Assembly: GCA_014155875.1 (NCBI GenBank)
Contig: JACEFZ010021371.1
Coordinates: 2,063,501-2,127,500, forward strand
DNA: 64,000 nt
Reading direction: 5' to 3'
DNA from: Cepaea nemoralis
Lineage: Eukaryota > Mollusca > Gastropoda > Stylommatophora > Helicidae
Part shown: positions 54,067-64,000 of the stretch, piece by piece
Position numbering within the stretch: the first letter of the stretch is position 1
Layout: every line of letters begins with the position of its first letter
Translations under genes and position numbers: made by a program
The notes under the pieces: generated by a model
Database searches by the model: none
Seen by the model: the letters and a program-made list of their open reading frames with translations, nothing else
What the model was told of the DNA's origin: nothing

Positions 54067-54995
54067 TTGGTTAAAATAATCAATGTTGGACGCTATCAAC
54101 AGACTGCTTATCATCTTTATCTCAAGCCATTATCATTAATATTGGAGTACCTCAGGGGTCTATACATGGCCCTCTGTTATTTGCCATTTAAATAAATGAG
54201 CTTCCCTTATAACTGTCGTCGTCCTGCGATCTATTTGCAGACGACTGCACAGGATATACAAACGCTATTGATTTTAATGTGCTAGAATTATCCTTGCAAG
54301 AGGAAATAAATAGTGTAGCTAATTGGAGTCATACAAACCGCATGCAAATTAACATTTCTAAAACAAAATTTATGTTAATAGCAATCAGGCAAAGACTTCA
54401 CACTCTGAACTTGCAGAGAATTCTTCAGCTGCACATTGGTAGCACGCCTATAGAAAGTGTAACCGAGCACAAGGCACTAGGTCTTATCATAGGTCAAAAT
54501 CTAACCTTTAATTCCCATGTTCATGCTCTAGTTAAACAAATAGCCAAAAATGTATACCAACTTGCCAAAATTAAAAATTTCCTCGACGAAAACACAAGAA
54601 TGATATTCTATGCTTCTCACATACAAACACATATTGATTATTGCTCCACAATCTGGGATGGATGAACCAAATCAATAACAGAACGCCTGTATTCACTCCA
54701 GAAAAGGTAAGTGCGTTTAATCAATGGTGATAAGCTTACAGACTTTTTAATAAGGCTAAACTAATTCACAAAATCCTATTTCAAAATGCTCCAAGCAAGA
54801 CAAAGCGAACGGCTAAATATACTGTCCCTAAACCTATGATAGACTTATATAAAACAAGTTTAGCTTACTCTGCCACTCAGTTCGGGAACAATCTTCCACA
54901 AGAAATCAAAGACACCACCAATCATTATACGTACAGTCGCAACCTGTTTGAACACTACCTCAGTACAGACTACATTTCAAATTCCGGTCGGTAAC
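54067..54995 (+). pseudogene. CR1/Jockey-like LINE RT C-terminal part
   Basis: Plus-strand reading: INIGVPQGSIHGPLLFAI (motif 4-5), CDLFADDCTGYT (catalytic FADD), LQEEINSVANWSHTNRMQIN, SKTKFMLIAIRQ, YQLAKIKNFLDENTRMIFYA, HIDYCSTIWDG and a degenerate C-terminus to about 54995. The open run is 54279-54665; stops lie on both sides. Confidence 0.88.
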
Positions 54996-55574
54996 TATAG
55001 CTTTCAAATTTTATGTTGTCTAGTGTGTCCTCTAGTCTCTACTTCCTTCTTCTCCTTCTGTGAGCACCATACAATGCTATGTGTATTTATTTATGTAACT
55101 GTCTAAGTAGCCTCAACGGGTTCCCCAATTGATTTCTTGTGTTATACGTGTACAGCATTAGAACCGACCAATCATTTCTCTTCTTTAAATGTTTGTTAAT
55201 ACTCGACACAGCATTACAGTCCGATGTGTATGTGTTTTTGTTATTTGACCTATGCTGGTTTAATATAAAATTGTGAGATCCATGGTGCTATCTCAATGGT
55301 TTGATACGAATTCTGTCCGTTTACCATAGTTGTAGGTGATTCCCCTAAAAATAATAATAGTAAATTATCTCAAACGAAATTAGTTAATAAACATTCCCAT
55401 ATGTATGGCACGTTACACCTTCCTTAGGTATTCATCATGCCTCAGTAAGTCATGTATTATTGATAATTTTTTATGTGTATTAATTAATTTATTTTTGTTG
55501 GGGGGGGGGGGGGGGGGGGGGGTCTAAGATTACCTTCATAAGTGATGAATGAAATAATGTATGAGAGGACTGAG
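54996..55574. other. non-coding stretch
   Basis: It may include the 3' UTR of the CR1-like LINE. It ends with the G23 run. No gene seen. Confidence 0.5.
55500..55522. repeat. poly-G tract (23 G)
   Basis: The longest G run in the window. Confidence 0.97.
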
Positions 55575-55955
55575 AGAAGAAAGGCAGACAGCTTCGGGCA
55601 GACGAGTGCAATTGAGAGGGTACAAGCCTTACCCTAGTGCAAGGAAATGCAACCTAAAGTCAAAGTGTCATGGCAGGCAGACCAGGCACTAAGCCTTGGT
55701 CGGCAACTGATCTGCGATGGAAGCTCCGACATGCGAACAGTTAGACCATTGCTTAACTGATCCGGCAGCTTCTGCAGCTTGTCTAGTTCCAGGCGTATTG
55801 GTGTTGCCTTTCCTCTGGCGTAAACTAAGTAGGCCGAGAGAGGGATCGTGCTGCATGGGCAACACATGGTCTCTACATTCAGTCCAGGCTTTATGTTATG
55901 GAGAGATAACTCTATTTCACAAACTATCGTCTGTCAGGACGGCATCTTGCCAGTC
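55575..55955 (+). mobile_element. internally deleted CFDP2-like LINE derivative (5' UTR joined to 3' end)
   Basis: 55575-55905 matches the 5' UTR of the 14410-18374 element (complement of 18250-17930) and 57288-57515. At about 55917 it switches to cacaaactatcgtctgtcag, matching the family 3' end (complement of 14450-14430). All coding sequence is absent, the structure expected of a non-autonomous, SINE-like derivative. Confidence 0.7.
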
Positions 55956-55989
55956 ATATGTTTGACAGTCAGCGACTTCTTCTGAAGCT

Positions 55990-56060
55990 ATATATATACC
56001 ATACCGGGATTCGAACCTGTCACTTCCATTTGACGACAACACCTCACTACAGGAACAAAT
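55990..56060 (-). other. tRNA-like B-box segment (possible SINE head)
   Basis: Minus strand reads gacaggttcgaatcccggta, a perfect B-box (GGTTCGAATCC), followed by a TA-rich tail. No acceptable A-box or cloverleaf is seen upstream, so it is not called a tRNA. Confidence 0.4.
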
Positions 56061-56109
56061 GTACTTCTAGACATGACCAACTTAATAACTTTAAAAAGGT
56101 GTCTTCATT

Positions 56110-57287
56110 TGTCAGGTCTATGATAATTAACGAGCATTTCAAGAAAATATGCGACTATTACCAGTGTCCCTCGCCATGAGGCGAACCCACTCCGACTGCT
56201 GAGGTACTTGTAATTCACGTTCTCAAGACAAGGACGAGAAGTCAACATTTCATCAACTGACTGTTCCTTCTCTTCTGTACATCATTGCTTGTTTTGGTAT
56301 ACTGTTAGTTGGTAACCAACTTGCATGGCCAAACCATTTGACGTGCTGATGTTAAACGTAATACACAGTGGTACTAACTGGAAGCGCCGAAGACCACTAA
56401 GGCAGCTCATAAATAAATTCACAAATATACAAGCGACTCCTGAAAGAACTCAAGCTTTAGCCTCCATAAAAAGTAGCTCCACCACAGGAGGGCAACGGTG
56501 ATGAAGGTGTCATAACAAATCTATACAAATCTACTGAGCCGTTTTTTTTTTCCTTTTGGCGTTCTTTACCTATTTTTCAGATCTCCTATTCGTTAGAGCA
56601 CTAAACCAGCAGGCAAGACAGGAAGACCGCTTACCTTCCTTACTAACAGACACTGAATCTTTAAAATGCATTACTTCCAAAAAGTAGGGTAATTGAAACA
56701 AAGCATGCCATATGAGAAGACTGTAAGTTGAAAGAAGGTACCTGTATGTACATATAAAAAAAGAGAAACTACAGTCTGACAAACTATCTGGTAATGAGGA
56801 TATGTATAGGCTTGATATGGGTTTTCTTTGTCTCCTAAATATTAATGAGTAGAGTAAGAGAGATGGAAAGGAGAGAAGGAAAGAAGACAGTAGATTGTGG
56901 GGAGGAGATGGATAGTAATGACTTAATGTGGTAGCCTGAGCGGTGAATAGGAATGATGAAGGAGATGTGGTGGGGTGGGGGTGGTGGTGGTGATTGTTAG
57001 AATTAAAGAAATGTGAACGATGGGAATTAAGAGAACGGGTGAACGGGCGAACAAACAGAAGAACGAACTTCATTTCTCATACATTATTTCATTTATACAT
57101 CACTTACAAAGCTAATCTTAGACATCCACAGAAACAAAATGTATTATAAAAACATGGAAAATGTGCAATAAACAATGATACATGACATACTGAACAATTT
57201 TGGACACTGCATTTATAAGCTAAGGTGGAAGTATCATTCCAAACTTATGAGAATGTTTATTGTGTTACTTGTCCTATGTCATGTTTA
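56110..57287. other. non-coding stretch
   Basis: Pyrimidine/purine-asymmetric patches. The minus-strand open frame at 56570-57073 is low-complexity (His/Pro/Ser-rich) and unsupported. Nothing recognised. Confidence 0.5.
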
Positions 57288-57835
57288 CCCTGGTGCGAGG
57301 AAATGCAAGCTAAAGACAAAACGTCATGGCAGGGCAGACCAGGCCCTAAGCCTTGGTTGGCAGCTGGTCTAGGATCGAAGCTCCGACAGGCGGACAGTTA
57401 GAGCATTGCTTTGCTGATCCGGCAGCTTCTGCAGCTTGTCTTGCTCCAGATGTAGGGGCAACACATTATCTCTATATTTTAGCCCAGGCTTTGTGCTATG
57501 GAGAGACAATAACTACATCCCTGGTCTTAACTGGTCTCGGAATCAAAGCGAGAGGCAACTGTTACGGGTTATAAGTCCTTGTCAACTGGCGTAGACATGG
57601 GGCGCCACGCGTTGCCTCGGACGGTGGGAGACACCTACAGGTGTCACTGATCAGCTACCGCCCGCCTCAAGCTGGGCAGCCCCCGGCCAATTGGGTGCTG
57701 ATCCGCCACAGCCTGCCTGCTTCAATGGGTGCTTGAGGCTAGGACAAAATCTGAATCGCAGGCTGTAAAACCAATGCACCAGGTACAAACAAACATACAA
57801 ATAGAAACCTCAAGCTACGGCTTGCAATCTGGAAC

Positions 57836-58728
57836 GTGAGAACCATGTGTCCAGGATTTTCCACTGACTTGACCAATATTGACGATGTGAGAAAAACGGC
57901 TGTGATTGATGCCGAACTCAATCGTCTTAACATTGATATTGCTGGCCTGCAGGAGACTCGCCTCGCTGAGGAAGGGTCACTCAGGGAAAACAATTACACC
58001 TTTTTTTGGAAGGGTAGAGGGCAGGCAGAAAAAAGGCAACACGGTGTGGGCTTTGCAATGAATAATTCGCTACTGGAAATGATTGAAATTCCAGCAGGAG
58101 GAAACGAAAGACTATTATCCCTGCGCTTGGCAACCTCTTGTGGGTTTGCCACCATTATTACTGCATATGCACCGACACTCGATTCCTCTGATGATGTGAA
58201 GGATTCGTTCTATGAGGAGTTAGACTCCGTGATCAAGGCAGTTCCAAAATCTGACTACATTTATATGCTCGGTGATTTCAATGCTCGTGTGGGCAAGGAC
58301 TCGAGTTCATGGCCAGTGTGCCTTGGAAATTACAACATCGGTCGCATGAATGAAAATGGGCAAAGGCTGCTGGAGCATTGCACCAGTAATGACCTATGTA
58401 TTACACAAACTCCTTTTTTTAAACAAAAGAGATGCATAAGGTCACATGGAAACATCCAAGATCCGGCCATTGGCACCAGCTGGACTTCATCATCACACGG
58501 AGACAACATCTGAACCATATATCATTGACTCGAAGTTACCACAGTGCTGACTGTGATACGGATCATTCTTTGGTTGTTGCAAGGGTTAGACTGAGACCAA
58601 AGAGAATCTACACAGCTAAACACAAATCTAGCCCCAGGATTAATATTATTAACACTCACGATCCTGAAAAGTGCTTTCAGTTTCAACAGCAATTTGAAGA
58701 CGCTTTCACTGATACACCAAAAAATTGA
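57836..58728 (+). pseudogene. CFDP2-like LINE APE endonuclease
   Basis: ATG at 57836: MRTMCPGFSTDLTNIDDVRK, DIAGLQETRLAEEGSL (catalytic E), GVGFAMNNSLLEMIEIP, TAYAPTLDSSDDV, YMLGDFNARVGKDSSSW (catalytic D/N). A frameshift near 58415 leads into LDFIITRRQHLNHISLTRSY, DTDHSLVVARVRLRPKR (D-H pair). The TGA at 58726 replaces a sense codon. All four catalytic motifs are readable. Confidence 0.93.
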
Positions 58729-60564
58729 ACAGTAAATGAAAAGTGGGGTCAAATTAAGGAAACTCTTTATAAAACTGCCTTAGGGGTTTACGGCACTGTG
58801 GATCATAAGAGGCAGGACTGGTTTGCGGCAAACAGTGAGACTCTGCAGCCCTTGATTGATAAGAAGAAGAAATCTCTCTTAAGAACAAGGAAAGACCAAC
58901 GCGTAACACTCTGAGTGAACTAAGGCAAGCTAGGAAGGATGTGCAAAAGGCTGCTAGGCAGTGTGCAAATGATTATTGGATCAAGTTATGTGAGTCCATT
59001 CACATCGCAAGTGATAAGGGAAACATAAGAAGCATGTATGAAGGAATAAAGAAACCCTGTGGTCCAGTGATCAAAAGAAGTGCACCATTGAAAACCTTGA
59101 CTGGAGAAATCATCACTGACTAAGAAACAGCAGATGGACAGATGGGTAGAGCACTATTTGGAGCTTTACTCAAGTGAGACCAAACTAGCGGATGATGCCC
59201 TAAACGCCATAGAGGCTCTACCAACTCTTAACCACCTGGACACACTTCCAACCATAACAGAAGTTAAGTGTGCTATAAATGAACTTGCATCTGGCAAGGC
59301 TCCAGGTAAGGATGGGATTCCAATAGAGGTTATAAGGAGTGGGCAAGACACACTCACTCTACAGATCCACCAGCTAATAGAGTTATGCTGGCGAGAAGGA
59401 CAAGTCCCACAGGACTTCAAAGATTCAAGCATCATAACACTGTACAAGAAAAAGAGCGATCGGAGCGACTGCAACAACTATAGGGGTATCTCACTTCTGT
59501 GTATTGTTGGAAAAGTATTTGCCAGAATTGTTCTGCGCAGACTTCAAGTCCTAGGAGATCAAGTCTACCCCGAATCACAGTGTGGCTTTCGACAGAACCG
59601 GTCTACCATTGATATGATATTCTCATTGCGACAAATGCAAGAAAAATGCCGTGAACAGAATCAACCACTGTTTATTGCCTTCATCGACCTCACAAAGGCA
59701 TTTGATTTGGTCAGTCGTGAGGGTCTATTCAAGGCACTAAAGAAGATTGGCTGCCCACCAACTCTTCTGTAAATTGTGGAATCATTCCAAAAAGGCATGA
59801 AGGGTATAATCAAGTTTGATGGTGCAACTTCTGAAGAATTTGAAATCAAGAGTGGAGTTAAGCAAGGTTGTGTACTAGCTCCCACCCTCTTTGGAATATA
59901 CTTTTCACTTCTACTGAAATAATCCTTTCGTGATCAGGATGGTGGTATATACATTCACTCACGCTCAGATGGCGGCCTTTACAATGCTCAAAGATTGAAG
60001 GCCAAGACCAAAATTAGGAGGGTACTGATCAGAGAGTTGCTTTTTGCAGATGATGCTGCAGTTACGACCCACTCTGAGGAAGAATTGCAATGTCTACTAT
60101 CTGCATTCTCCAATGCTTGTTCTGAATTTGGTTTAACAATTAGCAAAAAGAAGACACAGATTATGTCACAAGGTGCACATGGGGTACCATCAATCTTTAT
60201 TGACGACGCCGAACTAGAGATGGTAGACCATTTTACATATCTAGGATCAGTGGTAAATAGCAAATTATCCCTAGATCAGGAAATCAACATCCGGATTGGT
60301 AAGGCAGCAACAACAATGAACAGGTTAAGAAAAAGAGTCTGGGAGAACAGGAAGCTTACTGCCAAAACAAAAGTCCTTGTCTATCAAGCCTGTGTCCTGA
60401 GTACTCTTCTTTATGACAGTGAAACCTGGACAACTTACTCACACCAAGAGAAACATTTAAACAGCTTTCATATGCGGTGTCTGCGAAGAATTCTTGGTAT
60501 TAAGTGGCAAGACAAAATCACAAATACTGAAGTATTGGAAAGATCAGGTTGTGTGACAGTTTAA
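58729..60564 (+). pseudogene. CFDP2-like LINE linker and reverse transcriptase
   Basis: The linker (ETLYKTALGVYGTVDHKRQD) is followed by a frameshift near 58880. Then 59134-59772 carries GKAPGKDGIPIEVIRSGQD, CNNYRGISLLCIVGKVFARI, GFRQNRSTIDMIFSLRQMQE and FIAFIDLTKAFDLVSREG. A TAA at 59770 and another at 59920 interrupt SGVKQGCVLAPTLFGIYF. 59995-60564 then has the catalytic LLFADDAAV and thumb to KWQDKITNTEVLERSGCVTV. Only four or five lesions. Confidence 0.93.
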
Positions 60565-60740
60565 TCCATGCTCAGTCTTCATAGACTTAGATGGTATTAC
60601 ATCTTAGGAGGATGGATGATGGTAGAATACCAAAGGACATCTTTTTTGGTGAATTACAGTTGGGTAAGAGATCTCAGGGTCGGCCTCTACTACAATCCAA
60701 AGATGTTTGTAAGCGGGACATGATTGATACAGGTGTCAGC

Positions 60741-63240
60741 GACTTGTTCGCTACAGAGTTCTCAGGACTCCCCTACTTTTGCACCGCACGAAATAACAAC
60801 TCGTGACATTTGCAAAAGGAATGCAATTTATTTAGAGGTGACACTTGAATGGCTCTGCGAGCGTTATACTTCATCTTCATTATACAACATGAATGCAATG
60901 AAATGGTGAGAAATGATGCTAGTAATCACAATCTAAATTTACAGCCTAATATTTGCCTATTGCCTAGAAACTATAGCATTTGTCAAGAACACGTCTACTC
61001 TCTACCGTCTCCAGTCGGGTCTGTCCACACGCTACACATTGCGTTGTCAAGCACGGACACTGTCCTTCCCGTGCAGTAGCTAGTCTTGCGTGCATGGTGT
61101 CCCCAGCACGCTGGCTTGTGAGCTAGAGTAACCTGGCACTTTACGGTTACCCGTAAGGCCAAGCTTCCCAATGGCTTGGGGAAAGCCCTCGCTCAGTTGT
61201 ACGCATTGGCCCCTGGTCTGACACAAATGTGTCTCCTTGTGAGGCTATTTATAGTGCTTGGTGTCTCTCCTGTCTGGTGTCTCCCTACTAGACTTGTGTT
61301 AACTCTTCTCACCTCTCTAAGGCCTTATTGGAGATCCTGACAGGCTCCCCTCCTCTCTGTGAAGTGTTACTTCCCTTTAACTCATGTTTGTAACACGTCT
61401 GGTCACAAAGAAAAATTGGTTGCTCCAATTTTGTCAGATATCCAATAAGTTATAAATCTCTAGTTTGGGGATAGAACAACTCTCTTCTTCCTTTACTCAC
61501 ACTGCTCTATCTTTTCACTTGGCTAATTAAGTAGCCCATGTATCAGTATAGTTGGTTCTATCGATATCTTTGGGAATTGTTTTGAACCGGAACCGTTGTC
61601 TTATGACTTATGTCCTGGCTTCCGTCGTTTGACCCTATGTCTTTTGACTTTCACCTATTGACTTCTGTCTCGACCTGTCCTCAAATTGCCCGAAATGACA
61701 ACCCACATACAAGTTGACTCTGTTATGAGTGCAACACATGAGCACAAAGTGTTCATGTTCCCATTAATATCCCCTCCAACTCATATACACACAGTTCTAC
61801 TTTTCACCTTATCGCTTCCGCTTGTGAAAAGCTATATTCAATGTTACATTAAGGTTTTTAAGAAGTTATTGCGTGTTTTCTAATAAACTACAGTGTACTT
61901 AACTCTCTAACATGTGTATGCGTTAGTGTACTAAATGTGTGTGTTCCTTCGAGCGCCGTAAATCGGTTTATTGTGGTTACAAACGTTTGTTATTCTTATT
62001 TGTGACCACAACTCCTCTTTCTGAAGCTCAAAGTACATTTCCTATCTAATCTATTAAAGTATGGCAGTAACACACATAAAAACTCGACAACACATTGGCT
62101 ACACAGATGACACAGACAAGTCAAAATAATACGTTTCCAGCGGTGAAAAAAATTTTCCGCTATCTTTCTCTCTCGCTCTCTTTCTTTCACTATTTACTAA
62201 TTTTCACATTCTCTCCTAGCATTTATTCTTCTTGCATACATCTTTCACTCGCTTTCATACTGTTCTTTTGCTCACACATTCTCTCGTCATTAAAATATGT
62301 TTCATAGTATCAAATACATGAACATTACATATTTACAATAAACGATTGGCTGAATTATAACAGTAATCACGCCAAATGACTGTGCGTTTTGTTTGCACGT
62401 GTCATGTCTATACACAATATACAAAGTTATGAGGATGGTTTGTTACCGATCCTGTAATAGTAACTAATATGGTTTGGTTTGCTGACCTAAATTATCCTCA
62501 AGGGAAATAATCTAATAAATACTTTCATTTAAGAGAATTGGGTTAACTACCTTAAAGTGTTATTTGTAAAAAAGATGATGTTAATTCCTAAATGGTTGGG
62601 TTAGTTTAAAAATGATATTTTAGATACATGAATTTATATATGATTATGATTATGATTATGCGGTAATAAACTAATATAATATCTAACAATTGTATTTCTA
62701 TAATTGGTGTTATCTTAAATGGTTTATTAACTTAATGATGGTGATTTCTAACTACCACATGACAAAATAAAGTTATATATGCATTTGAACACTTTGCAAT
62801 TCAATTATTATAGAAAAATGAAGTTATGTGTACTGTTAATAAAATAATAATATACATATATCACAGTTACATTTCTATATCTAATTACACTAAATCGAAG
62901 TCCTCCTTTGCGTTGTGAAGATGGAGCAATACTCTTTGTAGACTATTATAACATAGTTCATTTCGGCAAAGTCTTCTATGCTCTCCTTCATGGATAGTGT
63001 ATAAATATAGTTCCCTATTAACTTATGTAGGTTCATAGCTAACACTTCAATGTTCCTCTAGCTTATGTGTGTGTCAGCGCATGTTACTTCTGCGTCTGTT
63101 TGTTACACTTCTCATAGCACTGTTACTTTCACACAGGTTACATGTTTGGCGATGATAACGCACTTACAATGTATCTTAATCACCACATACGGCACTGAGT
63201 TACTTAACATTACAGTATCACTGTTTCTGGTGATGTGTGG
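60741..63240. other. AT-rich non-coding stretch; may hold the Gypsy 3' LTR
   Basis: 61080-61420 is more GC-rich with short internal palindromes. 62155-62290 is pyrimidine-rich on the plus strand (purine-rich on the minus strand), which could be a polypurine tract of the minus-strand Gypsy element. 62640-62900 is strongly AT-rich with (TGATTA)n. No integrase frame is visible and I cannot place LTR boundaries. Confidence 0.4.
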
Positions 63241-63998
63241 TCGATCCCTTCATGCAAATCAGGTATTTCAATGGATGATGGTCGACTCAAAATGTCTGCA
63301 ACAGTGTTCAATCTTCCCTTTAAGTGCTGGATGGTAAATGTGTAATTTTAGAGAATCAAAGCCCACCTGTAAATTATGTTATTGCTAGGAAGTCCAGACT
63401 GCATCACAGACAACGGAGAGTTATCGGATTCGATCACAAACTGTGCTCCTGCCAAAAATCTATGAAATTTCTTAACACAATAGATCAAACTGAGGCCCTC
63501 CAATTCTGATGCTGAGTATTTTGATTCAGCAGGGCTAATCTTGCGACTTACGTACATTATTGGGTGGAACTTCCCTTCGTAGAACTGTCCTAGTATCCCA
63601 GATATGGAGATGGCACTCGCATCTGTGCGTACAAAATAGGTAGGTTTTGGATTAGGCATACGAAGGATAGGTGGAACGCTGAAAAGATGTTTCAGTTTTG
63701 ATAACGCACTAATTAATCTTGCATCTTGTACATATAACTTAGCCGAAGCTTTTAAGATGTTAGAAAAAACACTGGTGATTTCCGCCAGATTTGGAATAAA
63801 TTTACTATAGTAGTTTACCAGACCCAGTAAACTTCGGACCTGTTTCTTGGTGGTTGGCATTGTCAAATTCAGAATCTTGGTGACGATTCTGTCATCTGTT
63901 TTTAATTGGCCCCTGCAGATGGTATGACCCAGGAAGTCAATTTGTTCCATGCCCAACTCTACTTTGGTCGGCTTCGCTGTGAGCCCAAATACTCGCAA
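63241..63998 (-). pseudogene. Ty3/Gypsy pol: RT thumb and RNase H, partial (runs off the right edge)
   Basis: From 63998: LTAKPTKVELGMEQIDFLGH (RT connection motif FLGH), TMPTTKKQVRSLLGLVNYYS, KFIPNLAEITSVFSNILKAS, PNPKPTYFVRTDASAISISG (RNase H catalytic D), FHPIMYVSRKISPAESKYSA and SELEGLSLIYCVKKFHRFLA (catalytic E), FVIESDNSPLSVM (catalytic D). A TAA at about 63350 interrupts the end, after which IQHLKGRLNTVADILSRP (the usual N..AD.LSR end) continues in the same frame. RT proper lies outside the window. No integrase follows. Confidence 0.93.
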
Positions 63999-64000
63999 CC

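Larger units (their letters stand above)
57288..60740 (+). mobile_element. CFDP2-like LINE, long copy with broken frames
   Basis: 5' UTR (57288-57835), endonuclease, linker, RT and part of the C-terminus are all present in the plus orientation. The 5' end lacks about 100 bp relative to the 14410-18374 copy and the 3' zinc finger is missing after 60740. It gives the clearest protein reading for the family. Confidence 0.93.

Noticed and set aside
56570..57073. 167-codon minus-strand open frame
   Set aside because: Low-complexity composition (His, Pro, Ser, Leu), no motif and no relation to neighbours.
57836..58513. Host craniofacial development protein 2 gene
   Set aside because: The endonuclease matches that annotation but is followed by RT in the same orientation and occurs in three other copies. 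It is a LINE.

Overview
This is animal (metazoan) nuclear DNA and almost entirely a repeat graveyard. The evidence is eukaryotic: APE-type and R2-type non-LTR retrotransposons (LINEs), hAT and mariner-like DNA transposons, tRNA-derived SINEs, Ty3/Gypsy pieces, a degenerate Polinton/Maverick, long dinucleotide microsatellites, satellite DNA, and one probable intron-bounded exon. The repeat mix would fit a lophotrochozoan invertebrate such as a cephalopod, but that is an impression from the repeats and not a demonstrated assignment. No rRNA, intact tRNA, CRISPR array or operon is visible, and apart from the exon no host gene is supported.

Layout. 1-3.6 kb: minus-strand Gypsy gag running off the left edge, a candidate primer-binding site and a candidate long LTR. 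3.6-5.3 kb: an unidentified repeat, then a hAT 3' end. 6.1-12.6 kb: minus-strand LINE pieces, an inverted (twin-primed-looking) copy of an R2-like LINE, then a nearly full-length but frameshifted R2-like LINE. 13.8-24.9 kb: LINEs inserted inside LINEs, three with perfect 11-13 bp target-site duplications (TSDs). 25.1-27.5 kb: a ~150-bp satellite with alternating unit types and a 59-bp minisatellite. 28.3-30.4 kb: an RNase H-bearing (I-clade-like) LINE. 31.0-33.8 kb: a 201-bp hAT MITE with a perfect TSD and a degenerate hAT transposase. 34.0-38.9 kb: LINE pieces, a SINE, the probable host exon (35506-35736) and two small LINE insertions with TSDs. 39-42.2 kb: a second hAT copy and another RNase H-type LINE. 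42.2-50.3 kb: the Polinton. 51.5-55 kb: a LINE tail, a SINE head, a mariner-like element carrying a SINE and a tandem duplication, and a CR1/Jockey-like RT. 55.6-60.7 kb: an internally deleted LINE derivative and a long copy of its parent. 60.7-64 kb: AT-rich sequence, then a minus-strand Gypsy RT/RNase H running off the right edge.

The Polinton is the most complex unit. It still shows protein-primed-type DNA polymerase B, the N-terminal half of a retroviral-like integrase, a duplicated small four-cysteine protein, a phospholipase A2-like virion protein, a packaging ATPase with one premature stop, a glycine-rich membrane-active-type minor protein, an adenain-type cysteine protease, a protein with two phage-tail-fibre-type repeats and a conserved-looking helical/hydrophobic protein. 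In a working element these would copy, integrate and package the genome. Here frameshifts, stops, a deletion and microsatellites have killed it.

Two themes cut across the window: insertions nested in insertions that can be dated relative to one another by their TSDs, and homopolymer G/C tracts and dinucleotide arrays that have expanded inside former coding sequence.
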